Origin: Flavobacteriaceae bacterium UBA5544
Lineage (GTDB): Bacteria > Bacteroidota > Bacteroidia > Flavobacteriales > Flavobacteriaceae
Assembly: GCA_002426755.1 (NCBI GenBank)
Contig: DINI01000018.1
Coordinates: 32,122-96,121 of the forward strand
Direction of reading: 5' to 3'
DNA: 64,000 bases
The translations under genes and the position numbers were made by a program. Positions 62,131 to 64,000 of this stretch are shown in pieces (position 1 is the stretch's first letter; each line of letters opens with the position of its first letter). The notes under the pieces are model-generated. The model was given only the letters and a program-made list of their open reading frames with translations. It had not been told where the DNA came from and did no database searches.

Positions 62131-63342
62131 TCAGTCGTGTTTTGGTTCAGGCAGATTAAAATATTCGTTTTTCGTTTTGTCCAACGTTTGTGAAATCAGT
62201 TTGTAATTTACCTTTGTTGGTTTTAAATTCACGAATTTGTCGATTATCGCTCTGTTTTTATAAATCACAAATGTATTTTCCACTTCGGGATTTATTTTAT
62301 TAAGGTTCACTTCACTTTCCTTGTCTGAAAATGATGGAACAAAGGTTAAGGCAGTATTCTTTAAGTTGAGTTCGTTCCCTAAATTTTCCAATTCCTTTTG
62401 TCTTTTTACCTTGTTATAATATTTTTCGTTGCCATACACGAAATAAACTTTTAAATATTTACTTCGTTTTACACTTTCAAGTTCTAAAAAGGACAACCAA
62501 TCCTTTATAGTGTCCCAATTTGGATTATTGCCGACAAAATAGACTATTCCGTGAAATCGTCCATATTTACAAACTGGACAAGTTTCAGTTCCTTTGTCTG
62601 GGCCAAATGCGTGAAAAGGTGTGAATGAAGGTTGGTCTTCGCCAACCTCAAGTCCTGAATTTAGTTTTGACTGATTTTTTTCGGGATAGTTTGGAATATT
62701 AAGTCCTAAAATAATATTGTGTTCTGCTATTTGTTTGTCTTTGTCAATTAATACTCTTAAAATTCCACTTCCGCCACGGTTTTCAAGAGCCTTTCTTTTT
62801 TTGCCTGTCAACAATATATCGTCATCAAAAACAAATTCGTCAATGTAATATTCGTCCGCAATGCTTGGTTCTTTTATCGAAGTATGGATATGAGCAGGCA
62901 TATCTTCATTTGGATAAGGTGCAGGTCTGATGGTATAAATGGAATATTTTCCGTTTTCGTCAGATTTTACCCAACCCCTAATATGTCCGTGTCTTTTGGC
63001 TTGTTCGTCCATTCCATCTTTTTGGGAATAATATCCGTTGTTGTCAGTTTGCCAATAATAAATGACAACATTTGGTGCTGGGATTTTACCGCCAAGTTTA
63101 TAAACAGTTCCTGTTATCAAAAGTTTCTGACCTTTTTCAGTCCATCCTGCACTTGTGTCGATTGACTTAATATTTGTAGGCATTCCAACGTACATTAATT
63201 CACAGCCATCACAACCACCCCCAACAAGTTTTGCCTTGTCGGTTTTGATTTCGATTTGTTTTTTATCGGTTTTGATTTGTCCGTTACAATTTGTCAGGAT
63301 GCTTAAAGAAGCAAGCAGAACCATAGAGTTTAATAATTTCAT
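62131..63342 (-). CDS. Intradiol ring-cleavage dioxygenase-like lipoprotein with C-terminal thioredoxin-like region
   Basis: A 403-residue protein from the ATG at 63340-63342, which gives the lipoprotein signal MKLLNSMVLLASLSILTNC; an upstream in-frame start (63396) would lie at or before the likely promoter. Residues of about 40-220 match the intradiol dioxygenase fold: GKIPAPNVVIYYWQTDNNGYY, RGWVKSDENGKYSIYTIRPA and PYPNEDMPAHIHTSI, containing Tyr, Tyr, His, His iron-ligand candidates. The segment between Tyr and the HIH pair is about five residues shorter than in protocatechuate dioxygenase, so catalysis is uncertain. The C-terminal half carries CPVCKYGRFHGIVYFVG, a CxxC in a thioredoxin-like context. 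It may bind iron or act in extracytoplasmic redox chemistry. Confidence 0.75.
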   Translation of the reverse strand: MKLLNSMVLLASLSILTNCNGQIKTDKKQIEIKTDKAKLVGGGCDGCELMYVGMPTNIKSIDTSAGWTEKGQKLLITGTVYKLGGKIPAPNVVIYYWQTDNNGYYSQKDGMDEQAKRHGHIRGWVKSDENGKYSIYTIRPAPYPNEDMPAHIHTSIKEPSIADEYYIDEFVFDDDILLTGKKRKALENRGGSGILRVLIDKDKQIAEHNIILGLNIPNYPEKNQSKLNSGLEVGEDQPSFTPFHAFGPDKGTETCPVCKYGRFHGIVYFVGNNPNWDTIKDWLSFLELESVKRSKYLKVYFVYGNEKYYNKVKRQKELENLGNELNLKNTALTFVPSFSDKESEVNLNKINPEVENTFVIYKNRAIIDKFVNLKPTKVNYKLISQTLDKTKNEYFNLPEPKHD

Positions 63343-63393
63343 TGAAATATTTTTGGTAATTGTTTGAAAACCCATTGCTATTTGTTTTATAAA

Positions 63394-63401
63394 CAAAAAT
63401 A
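63394..63401 (-). promoter_or_regulatory. Candidate -7 element of the intradiol-dioxygenase-like gene
   Basis: On the minus strand TATTTTTG, a full match to TAnnTTTG, with no good -33 element. A start near 63388 would leave the ATG at 63342 as the likely first codon. Confidence 0.35.
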
Positions 63402-63448
63402 GGATTGTATATACTCAATTAAAATTTAAATGGTCTGAAGCGATGAGT

Positions 63449-64000
63449 TTATGTCGTAACCTGATGAGCGGTTTTAAACTTTACCTTGAAATCTGCTACA
63501 TAAGTTCTGCTCAATCTTATCGCAGTATTATTTTTTAATAAAATCTCATAATCGCCATTAAGACGGGATTTAAATGAAATGACTTTTTCCAAATTTACAA
63601 TTGTAGATTTATGCACTCTAACAAATTTATTGTTGTCCAATTTGATGGAAATTGATTTAAGAGTTTCTGTATGAAGATGTTTCTTTTCTTCAAGTTGAAT
63701 TGAAATATATGGTGTTGCTGCCGTAATTTGATAAATGTCGTTTACTTCAACCACGATATTATTTTTTCCATTACAAATGATTATTTTTCTGATGCAGGAT
63801 TTCTTATTTATAGAAGCTAAATCAGTTGATTTAAAAGAAAGATACTTGTAGCCAAAAACGAAAACCGAATAAATTATCACGAGTTTGTATAAATCGTTTG
63901 CCAAAGTATAAGTTAGCACCTCGTATAAATCGTATCTGCCATTATAGAAAAGAACGGAAAGGAATAAAAAGACAAGGGAAAGAAGAACCAAATGGATAAT
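63449..64000 (-). CDS. LytTR-family DNA-binding regulator with N-terminal membrane segments (5' end outside window)
   Basis: The frame is open to the right edge of the window, so the first part is missing; an internal TTG near 63991 is not a convincing start. The visible 183 codons show two hydrophobic segments (LLSLVFLFLSVLFY and LVIIYSVFVFGYKYL), then a LytTR DNA-binding domain (VNDIYQITAATPYISIQLEE, KFVRVHKSTIVNLEKVISFK, NGDYEILLKNNTAIRLSRTY). It is probably a membrane-anchored transcription regulator. It follows 107 bp upstream of the intradiol-dioxygenase-like gene on the same strand. Confidence 0.82.
   Translation of the reverse strand: MIHLVLLSLVFLFLSVLFYNGRYDLYEVLTYTLANDLYKLVIIYSVFVFGYKYLSFKSTDLASINKKSCIRKIIICNGKNNIVVEVNDIYQITAATPYISIQLEEKKHLHTETLKSISIKLDNNKFVRVHKSTIVNLEKVISFKSRLNGDYEILLKNNTAIRLSRTYVADFKVKFKTAHQVTT

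Noticed and set aside
62006..62206. Plus-strand 66-codon ORF
   Set aside because: Runs through repeat copy C and into the 3' end of the opposite-strand gene; no coding signal beyond an open frame.

Overview
The window reads as a chromosome segment from a low-GC Flavobacteriaceae (Bacteroidetes) bacterium. The evidence is SusC/SusD pairs, type IX secretion sorting domains of both type A and type B, a PorP/SprF partner protein, many lipoproteins with acidic residues after the lipid cysteine, very tight gene packing, and -7 promoter elements of the TAnnTTTG kind. No rRNA, tRNA, CRISPR array, transposase or integrase gene was seen.

Layout. (1) 1-1784: the 3' end of a large T9SS type B secreted protein and its PorP/SprF-like outer-membrane partner. 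(2) 1905-37159: a large polysaccharide utilization locus (PUL). It holds a membrane-spanning beta-propeller/LuxR-HTH regulator, SusC, SusD, a double-LamG surface lipoprotein, three consecutive GH144-like proteins (a family with beta-1,2-glucanases), a calcineurin-like phosphoesterase, two esterases, two GH3, a GH97 with the inverting alpha-glucosidase residue pattern, a GH43-like protein with a discoidin domain, two T9SS type A secreted proteins (one with an SGNH hydrolase domain), a GH2 with a malectin tail, a formylglycine sulfatase, an endonuclease/exonuclease/phosphatase-fold enzyme and a sodium:solute symporter. (3) 37160-51671: a second PUL with a paralogous regulator, SusC, SusD, a PKD-containing glycan-binding lipoprotein, two laminarinase-type GH16 and one GH3, a typical beta-1,3-glucan (laminarin-type) set closed by a strong terminator. 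(4) 51907-55161: a 1084-residue T9SS type B adhesin-like protein on the minus strand. (5) 55.3-64.0 kb: an accessory region of small, mostly minus-strand genes: a BLUF photoreceptor, a DUF4919-like protein, hypothetical proteins, a GRDP-like protein paired with a Cys/Gly-tailed protein, two SRPBCC proteins with a divergent DJ-1/AraC regulator, an intradiol-dioxygenase-like lipoprotein and a 5'-truncated LytTR regulator.

How the genes work together. In each PUL the regulator lies directly upstream of susC, and the intervening region carries its own repeated motif (RTACGTCA in the first, CACTACAA in the second). In both, direct copies are followed by one inverted copy just upstream of the presumed promoter, so these are good candidates for regulator-specific operators. 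Hairpins lie between the binding/transport genes and the enzyme genes in both loci. SusC/D and the surface lipoproteins would capture glucan, the secreted and lipid-anchored hydrolases would cut and de-decorate it, GH3 enzymes would release glucose, and the symporter would import the products.

The most unusual structure is in the accessory region. Three homologous hairpin-forming elements of about 132 bp (58241-58371, 59699-59830, 61988-62121) each sit 7-9 bp beyond the stop codon of a minus-strand gene or operon, all in the same orientation. The layout resembles a gene-cassette array with attC-like sites, but canonical integron core sites and an integrase are not visible.
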